DNA of 28,418 nt from Bordetella parapertussis. Its GTDB lineage: Bacteria > Pseudomonadota > Gammaproteobacteria > Burkholderiales > Burkholderiaceae_C. A program made the position numbers and the translations under genes. Shown here one piece after another: positions 1 to 7,247 of this stretch. How positions within the stretch are numbered: position 1 is the stretch's first letter; every line of letters begins with the position of its first letter. The stretch is taken from contig CAMDJS010000015.1 in the NCBI GenBank assembly GCA_945900685.1, forward strand, positions 1-28,418, in the 5' to 3' direction. Below the pieces are notes generated by a model. The model was not told the DNA's origin. It ran no database searches and worked only from the letters and a program-made list of their open reading frames with translations.

Positions 1-660
1 GTGATCAGCCGCATGGTTGATTTGGTGATGATTCGCACCTACGAACAAACCAAAATTGAGCGGTTCGCCGCCAATTCGCGTGTACCTGTCATCAATGGTT
101 TGACCAATGAATTTCACCCCTGCCAGATACTGGCCGACTTGTTCACCTTTATTGAACACCGGGGCGATGTGTTGCGCCCGCTGGATTGCCTGCAGGGCAA
201 AGTGGTGGCATGGGTAGGCGACGGCAACAACATGGCCAACACCTGGTTGCAAGCCGCTGATTTACTGGGCTTCACGGTACATGTGAGCACGCCCAGCGGT
301 TACGAAGTCAATCAGGCTGTGGCTGGTGTGTCAAACAGCCAATGCTTCAAAGTGTTCTCAGATCCCCTGCAAGCATGCCGTGGCGCAGACCTGGTGACCA
401 CCGATGTCTGGACCAGCATGGGCTTTGAGGCTGAGAACGAAGCCAGGCGCACAGCCTTTGCAGCTTGGTGTGTGGATGAAGCCATGATGGCGGTCGCCAA
501 ACCCGATGCCTTGTTCATGCATTGCCTGCCTGCACACCGTGGCGAAGAAGTGCAAGCCGAGGTGATTGACGGCGCGCAATCGGTGGTGTGGGACGAAGCC
601 GAAAACCGCTTGCATATGCAAAAAGCGTTGATGGAATTTGTCTTGCTCGGCAAACTTTAA
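1..660 (+). CDS. argF: Ornithine carbamoyltransferase, 3' part (cut by window start)
   Basis: This is the C-terminal 219 residues of ornithine carbamoyltransferase, the cytoplasmic arginine-biosynthesis enzyme that makes citrulline from ornithine and carbamoyl phosphate. Visible family motifs are HPCQ (about residues 39-42), GDGNNMANTW in the ornithine-binding domain, DVWTSMG, and HCLPAHRGEE near the C-terminus. Family members are about 305 residues long, so roughly the first 85, including the STRT carbamoyl-phosphate loop, lie left of the window. The GTG at base 1 is therefore not the true start. The gene converges with the FAD monooxygenase on the other strand, with only 17 bp between the stop codons and no clear terminator. 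It appears unrelated to the purine genes and is probably a chromosomal housekeeping neighbour. Confidence 0.95.
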   Translation: MISRMVDLVMIRTYEQTKIERFAANSRVPVINGLTNEFHPCQILADLFTFIEHRGDVLRPLDCLQGKVVAWVGDGNNMANTWLQAADLLGFTVHVSTPSGYEVNQAVAGVSNSQCFKVFSDPLQACRGADLVTTDVWTSMGFEAENEARRTAFAAWCVDEAMMAVAKPDALFMHCLPAHRGEEVQAEVIDGAQSVVWDEAENRLHMQKALMEFVLLGKL

Positions 661-677
661 ACCGACTGCTTTTAGTG

Positions 678-1886
678 TCAGCCTCGTTTATTTGAGGTTC
701 CGTACAACCAAGGCATGTCCATCAATCGAGCACCGCCTAATTTCATGGCGGTGTCTCTCGCCAATCGCAAGATACCGTCCGCATGAAATATGCGCCCGTT
801 GCGTCTTGCGCGCTGCTGTACGCGTGACACACGCGGCCAACGCGCTTGCGCATAGTTAAGCAAACGTTGTTCAGCAGTTAAGGATGCGTTTTGCCAAGTT
901 GCTGCAAAAGAGGCTGCATCCTCTATCGCCATGCCTGCGCCCTGTGCCAAGTAAGGCAACATGGGGTGTGCAGCGTCCCCCAACAAAGCAACTCTGCCCT
1001 TGGCCATTTGAGAGGCATGCTGAAGAGGTTCACGGTCAAACAAACACCAAGCGCGCCAACTGTTTGCCGCATGGATCAAGTCTTGCAATTGAGCGCACGT
1101 GTGGTGTAAGGCCTGCTGTAAATCTACAGCGATTTGCTCTGTGCTGCGCCATACATCCCAACCGGCTTGTGAGGTGTTGTCATGGGATTCAACCAGGACA
1201 ACCAAGTTCAAAGCCTCGCCGCCACGCACCGGGTAATGCACCACATGCAAACGCTTGCCCATCCATATAACGATGTCCATTTGTCTGAAGTCTTGAGGCA
1301 CCTCATGCATGGGCAACAAAGCGCGGTATGCCCAATGACCACTGGCTACGGGTGTGGCATTGTCAAACAGAGTGGTGCGCACCGCACTGTGCAAACCATC
1401 AGCGCCTATCAGTATGTGTGCTGGATGCTTATTCGTTTTGTCTTTGAACTGCAACTCAACATCATGGGTGTCGATTGCCAAGCCAGATAAGTGGTGATTG
1501 GTCAAAAGTGTGGCGCTGGTTTGCTGGCTAACAGCGTCAAACAAGATGTGCTGTAAGTCAGCTCTGTGGACCGTCAGGTATGGCGCGCCATAAGCATCGA
1601 TGAATGCTTGCCCCATAGGTAATTGACCGGCGATACGACCATTGTCTGCGTGGCGTGCAATCAGTTGATGTGGGGCGCAACCGACCTCCTGCAAAGATGC
1701 GCCCAGACCCCACTCCTGCAACACACGCATGGCGTTTGGTCCCAGGCCAATGCCTGCACCTGCCTCTGAAAATGCATCTGCCTGCTCATACAGATTCACT
1801 GCGTTGCCCACGCGCCCTAAGGCCAGCGCAGCGGCCAAGCCGCCTATTCCGCCACCCACCACGGCAATGGGTTCTACTGAAGACAT
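678..1886 (-). CDS. FAD-dependent aromatic-ring monooxygenase (salicylate/urate hydroxylase-like)
   Basis: A 402-residue group A flavoprotein monooxygenase. It has an N-terminal Rossmann motif GGGIGGL (residues 11-17), the family motif GADGLHSAVR (161-170), and the second FAD motif GDAAHPMLPYLAQGAG (303-318). The ATG at 1886 puts the dinucleotide fold right at the N-terminus; the reading frame is open further upstream but would run into the adenine deaminase gene. It is the last gene of a minus-strand string with the Rieske oxygenase and adenine deaminase (44 bp gap). Relatives hydroxylate salicylate, 3-hydroxybenzoate, 6-hydroxynicotinate or, in the case of HpxO, urate. The purine setting makes a urate or other N-heterocycle substrate plausible, but the motifs fit aromatic hydroxylases equally well, and puuD in this window already supplies urate oxidation. 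The fold is clear; the substrate is not. Confidence 0.85.
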   Translation of the reverse strand: MSSVEPIAVVGGGIGGLAAALALGRVGNAVNLYEQADAFSEAGAGIGLGPNAMRVLQEWGLGASLQEVGCAPHQLIARHADNGRIAGQLPMGQAFIDAYGAPYLTVHRADLQHILFDAVSQQTSATLLTNHHLSGLAIDTHDVELQFKDKTNKHPAHILIGADGLHSAVRTTLFDNATPVASGHWAYRALLPMHEVPQDFRQMDIVIWMGKRLHVVHYPVRGGEALNLVVLVESHDNTSQAGWDVWRSTEQIAVDLQQALHHTCAQLQDLIHAANSWRAWCLFDREPLQHASQMAKGRVALLGDAAHPMLPYLAQGAGMAIEDAASFAATWQNASLTAEQRLLNYAQARWPRVSRVQQRARRNGRIFHADGILRLARDTAMKLGGARLMDMPWLYGTSNKRG

Positions 1887-1930
1887 GTATTCAGAACGAA
1901 AAGTCTTGTCATGTACAGCAGCTTGTGGGC

Positions 1931-2971
1931 TTAGGCACCGTGCTGCTGAAAACACAGATCAAGTTGAACTCGCCAGGCAAGCTTTTGCGCCTCATCGACA
2001 AAGGCAGCTTCAAAACTGTTGCAAGCCAATTGGTAAGCATGCTGGGCATTCAAATTCAAAGCCGCAAAGGTTTGCAAAAAGTTTTCGTTCATGTAGCCAC
2101 CGAAGTAAGCCGGGTCATCAGAGTTGATCATGACGCAAAGGCCTTGCGAGAGCATCTGCGCCAGATTGTGGTCTTTCAGATTTGGAAAAACGCACAACTT
2201 CAGGTTGGACAAGGGGCACACTGTCAGCGGCACACGTTGGGTGGCGAGACGCTGCATCAAGGCCGCATCATGAACAGCCTGAACCCCATGGTCTATACGC
2301 TCGGCTTTCAACACATCCAGTGCGCTCCATATGTACGCAGGCGGTCCTTCTTCACCCGCGTGTGCGACCGCTTTGAGTCCAAGTTGGTGAGCCCGTTTGA
2401 ACACACGTTCGAATTTTTCGGGCGGGTGACCGCGTTCACTGGAATCTAAGCCGACACCAATGAACATGTCTTTGAAGGGAATGGCTTGCTCCAAGGTTTC
2501 AAAGGCAGATTCTTCGCTGAGGTGGCGCAAAAAACACAATATCAAAGAAGAACTGATACCCAATTTTTCTTTGGCGTCCACGCAGGCTTTGTGTAACCCG
2601 GTGATGACCGTGCGCATAGATACTTTGCGCTCGGTATGTGTTTGCGGATCGAAAAATATTTCCGCATGAACCACGTTGTCAGCTTTGGCTCGCAAAAAAT
2701 AAGCCCAGGCCATGTCATAAAAATCCTGCGGTTGCTGCAACACACTTGCGCCCGCATAGTAGATGTCCAGAAAGCTTTGCAGATCAGTGAACGCATAAGC
2801 CGATCGCAATGCTTCGACATTGGCATAGTTCAATCGCACCTGATTGCGCTTGGCCAATGCAAATATCAACTCAGGTTCAAGCGAACCTTCGATGTGAATA
2901 TGCAATTCAGTTTTGGGCATGGCGCACAGCAACGCGGGCAGTTGCGAAGGCGTGATGGCTTCAAAATTCAT
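1931..2971 (-). CDS. add: Adenine deaminase (adenosine deaminase superfamily)
   Basis: A 346-residue amidohydrolase of the adenosine/AMP deaminase family. Zinc and catalytic residues are visible: H24 and H26 in ELHIHIEG, H204 and E207 in AHAGEE, H228 in RIDHG, and the SDDP aspartates at 285-286. The segment VGLDSSE (173-179) replaces the glycine/aspartate pattern of true adenosine deaminases and matches the adenine aminohydrolase subgroup (yeast Aah1 and Pseudomonas PA0148 type). I therefore favour adenine to hypoxanthine plus ammonia over adenosine to inosine. The ATG immediately follows the TGA of the Rieske gene, and a GGAG lies upstream inside that gene, so the two are translationally adjacent. 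The product feeds XdhAB encoded further along. Databases may list such proteins simply as adenosine deaminase. Confidence 0.92.
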   Translation of the reverse strand: MNFEAITPSQLPALLCAMPKTELHIHIEGSLEPELIFALAKRNQVRLNYANVEALRSAYAFTDLQSFLDIYYAGASVLQQPQDFYDMAWAYFLRAKADNVVHAEIFFDPQTHTERKVSMRTVITGLHKACVDAKEKLGISSSLILCFLRHLSEESAFETLEQAIPFKDMFIGVGLDSSERGHPPEKFERVFKRAHQLGLKAVAHAGEEGPPAYIWSALDVLKAERIDHGVQAVHDAALMQRLATQRVPLTVCPLSNLKLCVFPNLKDHNLAQMLSQGLCVMINSDDPAYFGGYMNENFLQTFAALNLNAQHAYQLACNSFEAAFVDEAQKLAWRVQLDLCFQQHGA

Positions 2972-3964
2972 TCAGCAAACTCCAAAAGTAATTCCTGTTT
3001 TTTTTAAAAATCTTCTGTAAGCAGCCGAGGCTTTGTCACTGCCCACATTCGCCTCTGCCCCCACGGTCAAAGGCAGTTGACGAGGCGATTGCGATTCAAG
3101 CACAGGCTTGTCTTGAAAAAATATTTTGTCTTGAAATGCCAGCAGGTCTTCCATTTCCGCTTCAAAGTCAGCCACCGCCATGCGAAACCACACCCGGCAT
3201 TGCTCTGGCGTCAACGGTTGTATCAACACAATGATGGACTCTTGATAACCGGCGGGCACACCGCTTTGTGCATCCGGCACTTTGGTCAAAACCGCTGAAT
3301 ATGGGTGAGCGACCTCATAACTGTAGGTGACCATTCCGGGTTGCACGGACAAGGCGCTGGTGTTGGGTTGCCAAACCTGTGCATTGGTGACTTTGAATCC
3401 TGTATCAAATTCTTGCAATTCAATCTCTGGGATTTCGCAATGGGACGACTCACCCAACCAGCCGTCATGCACAAAACTGAAATGCGACATGTCCAAAAAA
3501 TTTTCCACAATGCGCGGTGCACTGGTGGCAACCTCGTAAGGACCGGCATTGATCTTGCGCAAGTGGGTATTGTTCTCGGCCTCAAACGCAGGCCAGACCG
3601 CATTCTCAGCATTCGCCGCATCCAGACACACCCACACCAAACCCATATGCTCACGCACGGCAATCGGCCTGGCCTGATGCACTGAAGTGGGCGATAAATG
3701 CGGCATGGCCGGAATCAGGGTGCAACCCCCTTGCGAGTTAAATTTCCAGCCATGGTAGGCACATTGCAACTGCCCTTGACATACCCGCCCAAGGGACAAG
3801 CGCGCGCCTCTGTGCGGACACTTGTCATGCAAACCATGGGCCACGCCGTCTTCGTCACGCCACACAACCAGAGGTAAATCCATCAGCCATGCTGCAAATG
3901 GCGCTTCCTGTACTTGTCGTGAGTCACAAACTGGGTGCCAATAAGAAGATTCGATCTGAACCAT
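2972..3964 (-). CDS. Rieske non-heme iron oxygenase, alpha-type subunit
   Basis: A 330-residue protein with an N-terminal Rieske [2Fe-2S] domain: C49-P-H51 and C68-A-Y-H71-GW. A catalytic domain follows in which NFLDMSHFSFVH supplies H161 and H166 as likely mononuclear iron ligands. The QDKPVLESQ segment near the C-terminus is typical of VanA-like demethylases and related oxygenases, and probably carries the third (Asp) ligand. No reductase or ferredoxin gene is adjacent, so electrons must come from elsewhere. It directly abuts adenine deaminase and sits in the purine region. Rieske enzymes NdmA/NdmB N-demethylate methylxanthines, so a methylated or modified purine is one possible substrate. 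That is inference from context, and an unrelated aromatic substrate cannot be excluded. Confidence 0.9.
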   Translation of the reverse strand: MVQIESSYWHPVCDSRQVQEAPFAAWLMDLPLVVWRDEDGVAHGLHDKCPHRGARLSLGRVCQGQLQCAYHGWKFNSQGGCTLIPAMPHLSPTSVHQARPIAVREHMGLVWVCLDAANAENAVWPAFEAENNTHLRKINAGPYEVATSAPRIVENFLDMSHFSFVHDGWLGESSHCEIPEIELQEFDTGFKVTNAQVWQPNTSALSVQPGMVTYSYEVAHPYSAVLTKVPDAQSGVPAGYQESIIVLIQPLTPEQCRVWFRMAVADFEAEMEDLLAFQDKIFFQDKPVLESQSPRQLPLTVGAEANVGSDKASAAYRRFLKKTGITFGVC

Positions 3965-4001
3965 GAAATGGGTTTTCCGTTTTCTGCGTTAAGGGCAAAC
4001 T

Positions 4002-4535
4002 TCAATCATCGGTACGTCTTTTGTGTGGCAATAAATGTGGGTGCGTTGGCACCCAGGCCTGATAGGCCTCGATCCAGTCTTTGGCCATTCGTTGCTGTGC
4101 TTCAAGCAATGTGATCTCACCTTGGCAGACCATTTTGTAGACAACGAATTCCAGATCATTTTTTTGTTCGGCAGACCACTCGCCTTGGCGACTTTGCGGC
4201 CACAGGTTTTTCGGGTCCGATGGATTGCCGCCGATATTGAGTGGAATCAAATGGTCCAACTCGTAGTTTCTGACGTCGCGATCAGCGTAGCGGTACTGTT
4301 GGATTTGCTCGTGCTTGAGACGGTTGGTGTATTTTTTATCGGGCCTGACTTTTTTTGTATAGCCCCGAACGCACACAGTGGATTGGATATTGTTTTGAGT
4401 CACCGCCGGATCGATGGCGCCAGGGGTCAAAGAGCGGTCAGGCCGTGCATTGGATTGGGCAAATGACAAACCTTGCAAGGCTATAAACACAGCCCCGCAA
4501 ACTGTTTGTTGATAAATGGAAAGATTTTTTTTCAA
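4002..4535 (-). CDS. Secreted HNH-like domain protein
   Basis: A 177-residue protein with a signal peptide (basic MKKN start, hydrophobic stretch about 11-25, likely cleavage after SFA near residue 26). The mature part has the pattern LTPGAIDPAVTQ, an invariant-looking C55, a basic Tyr-rich middle, and YELDHLIPLNIGGNP (91-105) followed by NLWPQ (110-114). This resembles the beta-beta-alpha metal core of HNH nucleases (D94-H95 and Asn110), but the usual last histidine is not obvious. The only reasonable start giving the signal peptide is a TTG at 4535; in-frame ATG and GTG codons are absent before a stop, and no Shine-Dalgarno is clear. It lies 37 bp upstream of the Rieske gene and may lead that operon. 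A periplasmic or extracellular nuclease role is inference; the family is largely uncharacterised. Confidence 0.75.
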   Translation of the reverse strand: MKKNLSIYQQTVCGAVFIALQGLSFAQSNARPDRSLTPGAIDPAVTQNNIQSTVCVRGYTKKVRPDKKYTNRLKHEQIQQYRYADRDVRNYELDHLIPLNIGGNPSDPKNLWPQSRQGEWSAEQKNDLEFVVYKMVCQGEITLLEAQQRMAKDWIEAYQAWVPTHPHLLPHKRRTDD

Positions 4536-4575
4536 AGGATATTCATTTTTTCATTGCCGTTAAATTATGTAACAA

Positions 4576-4600
4576 AAAAGGCTGCGAAACGCAGCCTTTT
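4576..4600 (-). terminator. Rho-independent terminator after the BMP lipoprotein gene
   Basis: A perfect 11-bp stem (AAAAGGCTGCG / CGCAGCCTTTT) closes on an AAA loop. Read on the minus strand it is followed by a run of T, directly downstream of the BMP-family gene stop at 4620. The A and T tracts on both sides make it potentially bidirectional. It separates the transporter transcript from the HNH-Rieske-deaminase string. Confidence 0.85.
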
Positions 4601-4619
4601 GAGTGAATGCATGGAAAAC

Positions 4620-5759
4620 TTATTTATTGCCAGGCACTTTGCCTTCCACGCCTTTGACGTAGAAATTGACACCGCTTAAGAATTTGTCATCAGCGACTTC
4701 GTCTTTTTTCAGAAGAGTTTTGCCGGTGTTGTCAATCAATGGACCTTTCCAAATTGCGAAACTGCCGTCTTTCAGACCCGCTTTGATTTCATCGACTTTG
4801 GCTTTGGTTTCGGCTGGCACATCTTCAGCAATAGAAACCATGTCGATCGCGCCTTCTTTCACGCCCCACCACACGCCTGTGCCACCAACCCATTTGCCTT
4901 CCAAGGCTTCACGTGTGGTTTGGATGTAGTAAGGCGCCCAGTTAATGACGGCTGAACCAAGGTGAGCCTTGGGGCCATAGGCGGTCATGTCAGAGTCCCA
5001 TCCGAATGCGCGCTTGCCTTTGGATTCAGCGGTTTTCAACACGGCGGGTGAGTCGGTGTTTTGGAACAGAATGTCAGCGCCGCTGTTGATCAGCGATGTC
5101 GCAGCTTCTGTTTCTTTGGGTGGGTTGAACCACTCATTGACCCAAACCACTTTGGTTTTGACTTTAGGATTGACGGATTGAGCGCCCAAAGTGAAGCTGT
5201 TGATGTTGCGAACCACTTCAGGAATGGGGATGGAAGCCACCACGCCCAATGTATTGGACTTGGTCATTTTTCCAGCAATCACGCCAGCCATGTAGGCGCC
5301 TTCGTAAGTGCGGCTGTCGTAAGTGCGCATGTTGTCGGCTTGCTTGTAACCGGTGGCATGTTCGAATTTGACGTCTTTGCTGTCAGCAGCCACTTTCAAC
5401 ATGGGTTCCATGTAACCGAAGGTGGTGCCGAAAATCAGCTTGTTGCCTTGTGACACCATGTCACGGAAATTGCGCTCGGCGTCAGCAGACTCAGACACGT
5501 TTTCAGTGAATGATGTTTGGACTTTATCGCCGAATTCGGCTTCAACTGCTTTGCGGGCGTTGTCATGGGCGAATGTCCAACCGCCATCACCGACGGGGCC
5601 GACATAGGCAAATGCAATTTTCAAGGGTTCAGGTTTGGGCGCTTCAACAACAGGTGCCGGTTTCGGCTCTTCCTTTTTGCCACAACCCACCATAACGGCG
5701 GCGGCAACAATGCCTATGGCAGCGGCACGAATCCAAGTGCGCTTGTATAAATCAGTCAT
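4620..5759 (-). CDS. BMP-family nucleoside/purine ABC transporter substrate-binding lipoprotein
   Basis: A 379-residue lipoprotein: basic N-terminus (YKRTW), hydrophobic stretch, lipobox VMVGC with lipidated C26, then a Lys/Pro/Glu-rich linker (about 27-47). The body is a PnrA/Med/BMP-type periplasmic binding domain, starting IAFAYVGPVGDGGW and containing FGTTFGYMEP, YEGAYMAGV and FGWDSDMTAYGP. Relatives bind purine nucleosides or nucleobases and deliver them to NupABC-like permeases. The ATG at 5759 is chosen because AAAGGA lies about six bases upstream; another ATG two codons earlier has no room for a ribosome site. It is transcribed in the same direction as the permease genes but is separated from them by 567 bp, so it may have its own promoter. 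A strong terminator follows. Confidence 0.93.
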   Translation of the reverse strand: MTDLYKRTWIRAAAIGIVAAAVMVGCGKKEEPKPAPVVEAPKPEPLKIAFAYVGPVGDGGWTFAHDNARKAVEAEFGDKVQTSFTENVSESADAERNFRDMVSQGNKLIFGTTFGYMEPMLKVAADSKDVKFEHATGYKQADNMRTYDSRTYEGAYMAGVIAGKMTKSNTLGVVASIPIPEVVRNINSFTLGAQSVNPKVKTKVVWVNEWFNPPKETEAATSLINSGADILFQNTDSPAVLKTAESKGKRAFGWDSDMTAYGPKAHLGSAVINWAPYYIQTTREALEGKWVGGTGVWWGVKEGAIDMVSIAEDVPAETKAKVDEIKAGLKDGSFAIWKGPLIDNTGKTLLKKDEVADDKFLSGVNFYVKGVEGKVPGNK

Positions 5760-5929
5760 ATCCATCCTTTTAAAAAAACGCAAGAGTTGGGGAAACAGGA
5801 AAAACCGCATTATGGCCTTGATTGGCGGGGGTTTTCACGTGATTCACGGCCAAAAAGCACAAATCATGGGGCGAGTGGTGCCATTTTGCGGGAGTGAGCC
5901 TGTTTCTGGCAACTTTTTACTATGTGTGT

Positions 5930-5950
5930 AATTGGAGTCACATACCAATT
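5930..5950. promoter_or_regulatory. Candidate operator upstream of the BMP gene
   Basis: A perfect inverted repeat AATTGG-N9-CCAATT, about 170 bp upstream of the BMP start. The spacing is one helical turn plus the arm, as expected for a dimeric regulator. On the minus strand a weak sigma70-like pair (TTGGTA, 18 bp, CATAGT) overlaps it. No regulator gene lies in the window to match it to. Confidence 0.35.
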
Positions 5951-6039
5951 ATTCAGGCTCGGTCGCTTTTGCTTTGATGTGTGGTTGTTTGTGCGGTGAA
6001 GTCATGTGCTCACACCATGCCGGCTCGGTCGCCGCTCAC

Positions 6040-6054
6040 TGCAGCAAAGCTGCA
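6040..6054. repeat. Small hairpin with AAA loop
   Basis: TGCAGC-AAA-GCTGCA, a perfect 6-bp stem. Outer sequences CGGTCG (6026-6031) and CGACCG (6070-6075) can also pair, so a larger imperfect hairpin of about 50 nt is possible around it. Confidence 0.5.
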
Positions 6055-6162
6055 ATGTTCGCGTCGGCCCGACCGCCATGTCGGTGATCCACTCGTGCTA
6101 TGTCATGCCACCAAAGCAGTCACAAACACCGAAGCAGCATATGCACTAACAGCATCTCGACA

Positions 6163-6228
6163 GGCCGTCTGTGCGGGGATGTTTTTGCCAGCGAAAGCGC
6201 AGCAAAAAGCATACCGGCGCGGACGGCC
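6163..6228. repeat. Long imperfect hairpin with GAAA apex
   Basis: The arms 6163-6188 and 6202-6228 pair over about 25 positions. The outer GGCCGTC is perfectly matched. Two of the inner differences are C/T exchanges that keep G-U pairs when the plus strand is read as RNA (the minus-strand transcript would give A-C mismatches there). The inner TTTTTGC/GCAAAAA is perfectly matched. The apex is a short GC stem closed by GAAA, a GNRA tetraloop in the plus-strand sense (TTTC on the minus strand). It lies in the non-coding gap between the permease and BMP genes, which are read from the minus strand. It could be a mobile repeat-type hairpin, a transcript-stabilising element, or a plus-strand RNA. 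Confidence 0.6.
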
Positions 6229-6298
6229 ATGCCAATGACTTTCTGCAATACAAGCAACACAAACAACACAAGCAAACCCACGCCCATGCCAATGACTT
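6227..6298. repeat. Two direct copies of a 15-bp repeat
   Basis: CCATGCCAATGACTT occurs at 6227-6241 and again at 6284-6298. The first copy overlaps the foot of the long hairpin. The 42 bp between copies are A/C-rich and non-coding. Confidence 0.7.
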
Positions 6299-6326
6299 AT
6301 CGCAACGCATACAAAGCATCAAAAAC

Positions 6327-7247
6327 CTATGCGCCAGGATAAAACGGCTTACCCAGCGACGCAGGCATATTCACCCGTATCCACTGCGGATTACGGGAAA
6401 TCAATGCCAGCACCACGATGGTGGCCACATACGGCAACATGCTCAAAAACTGGCTCGGCACTTCCACACCCGTGGCCTGCAAATGAAACTGCAGCATCGT
6501 GACACCGCCGAACAAATAAGCGCCGAGCAAAATCCGCGCAGGCCGCCAAGTCGCAAACGTGGTGAGCGCCAAAGCAATCCAACCCTTGCCCGCGATCATG
6601 CCCTCCACCCACAACGGCGTGTAAATCACCGATATGTAAGCGCCCGCCAAACCGCACAAAGCGCCACCGCAGACCACCGCTGCCAGTCTGATGCTGCGCA
6701 CCGGGTAACCCAGCGCGTGTGCCGATTGCGGCGACTCACCCACCGCACGCAACACCAACCCCGCCCGCGTGCGCTCTAAAAACCAAATCAAGGCCAGCGT
6801 GAAAATGATGGCCACGTAAACCATCGGGTGCTGGCGAAACACAGCCGTTCCGATCACGGGCAAATCAGCCAGATACGGCACCTCATAACTGATTCGCTCT
6901 GGCAATTTGGCCTGCACATAACTGGTACCGACAAACGCTGAAAAACCCACACCAAACAAACTCAGCGCCAAACCTGTGGCGTATTGGTTGGTGTTCAAGC
7001 CGATGACCAAAGCACCGAAAAACAATGCCAGCACAGCGCCTGCGCCCATGCCCGCCAAAAACCCCAGCATGTCGCTGCCGGTGTGAACCACGGTGGCGTA
7101 ACCCGCGATAGCTGCGCACAGCATCATGCCCTCAGCACCCAGATTCACGATACCGGCTTTTTCATTGATCAACAAACCCAGCGCGGCAATCGCCAGTACC
7201 GTCCCCGCACTGAGGGTCGCAGCAAATAACAAGGCATAGGTTTCCAT
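6327..7247 (-). CDS. Purine/nucleoside ABC transporter permease 2 (NupQ/YufQ-like)
   Basis: A 306-residue polytopic inner-membrane permease of the branched-chain/BPD_transp_2 superfamily, with about eight hydrophobic helices. NLGAEGMM (35-42) is the counterpart of the conserved N(L/I)GAEG loop of nucleoside permeases. ERTRAGLVLRAVGESPQSAHALGY is the cytoplasmic ATPase-contact region and is quoted here in part only: RAVGESPQSA carries the coupling motif. The ATG at 7247 overlaps the stop of the preceding permease (TGATG), so translation is coupled. An upstream in-frame ATG would start inside that gene and add 11 non-membrane residues, so it is less likely. With its partner permease and the ATPase it forms the importer that takes purines from the BMP lipoprotein. 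Confidence 0.92.
   Translation of the reverse strand: METYALLFAATLSAGTVLAIAALGLLINEKAGIVNLGAEGMMLCAAIAGYATVVHTGSDMLGFLAGMGAGAVLALFFGALVIGLNTNQYATGLALSLFGVGFSAFVGTSYVQAKLPERISYEVPYLADLPVIGTAVFRQHPMVYVAIIFTLALIWFLERTRAGLVLRAVGESPQSAHALGYPVRSIRLAAVVCGGALCGLAGAYISVIYTPLWVEGMIAGKGWIALALTTFATWRPARILLGAYLFGGVTMLQFHLQATGVEVPSQFLSMLPYVATIVVLALISRNPQWIRVNMPASLGKPFYPGA

Larger units (their letters stand above)
5760..6326. other. 567-bp gene-free region between permease and BMP genes
   Basis: I see no convincing gene on either strand. Reading frames here lack homology or extend into permease shadow frames. The part next to the BMP gene (5760-5955) should hold its leader and promoter, including an inverted repeat at 5930-5950. 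The middle (5956-6228) is rich in inverted repeats: GGCTCGGTCGC occurs twice (5956-5966 and 6022-6032), a compact hairpin lies at 6040-6054, and a long one at 6163-6228. A 15-bp direct repeat (6227-6241 and 6284-6298) follows, then an A/C-rich stretch up to the permease stop. It could be an untranslated linker with folded RNA, or the remains of a small repeat element. Confidence 0.7.

Noticed and set aside
1655..2449. Plus-strand frame of 264 codons across the FAD monooxygenase and adenine deaminase
   Set aside because: It is antisense to two clear genes and has no domain signature.
5860..5900. Sigma54 promoter (TGGCAC near the BMP gene)
   Set aside because: The distance from GG to the next GC is 8 rather than 10 bases and the TTGCA element is missing.
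5760..5960. Purine riboswitch in the BMP leader
   Set aside because: I could not find the two conserved loop sequences and three-way junction of the purine aptamer.
6171..6779. Plus-strand frame of about 200 codons starting in the non-coding gap
   Set aside because: Its second half is antisense to the permease, and its composition (His/Arg/Gln-rich) is typical of a shadow frame.
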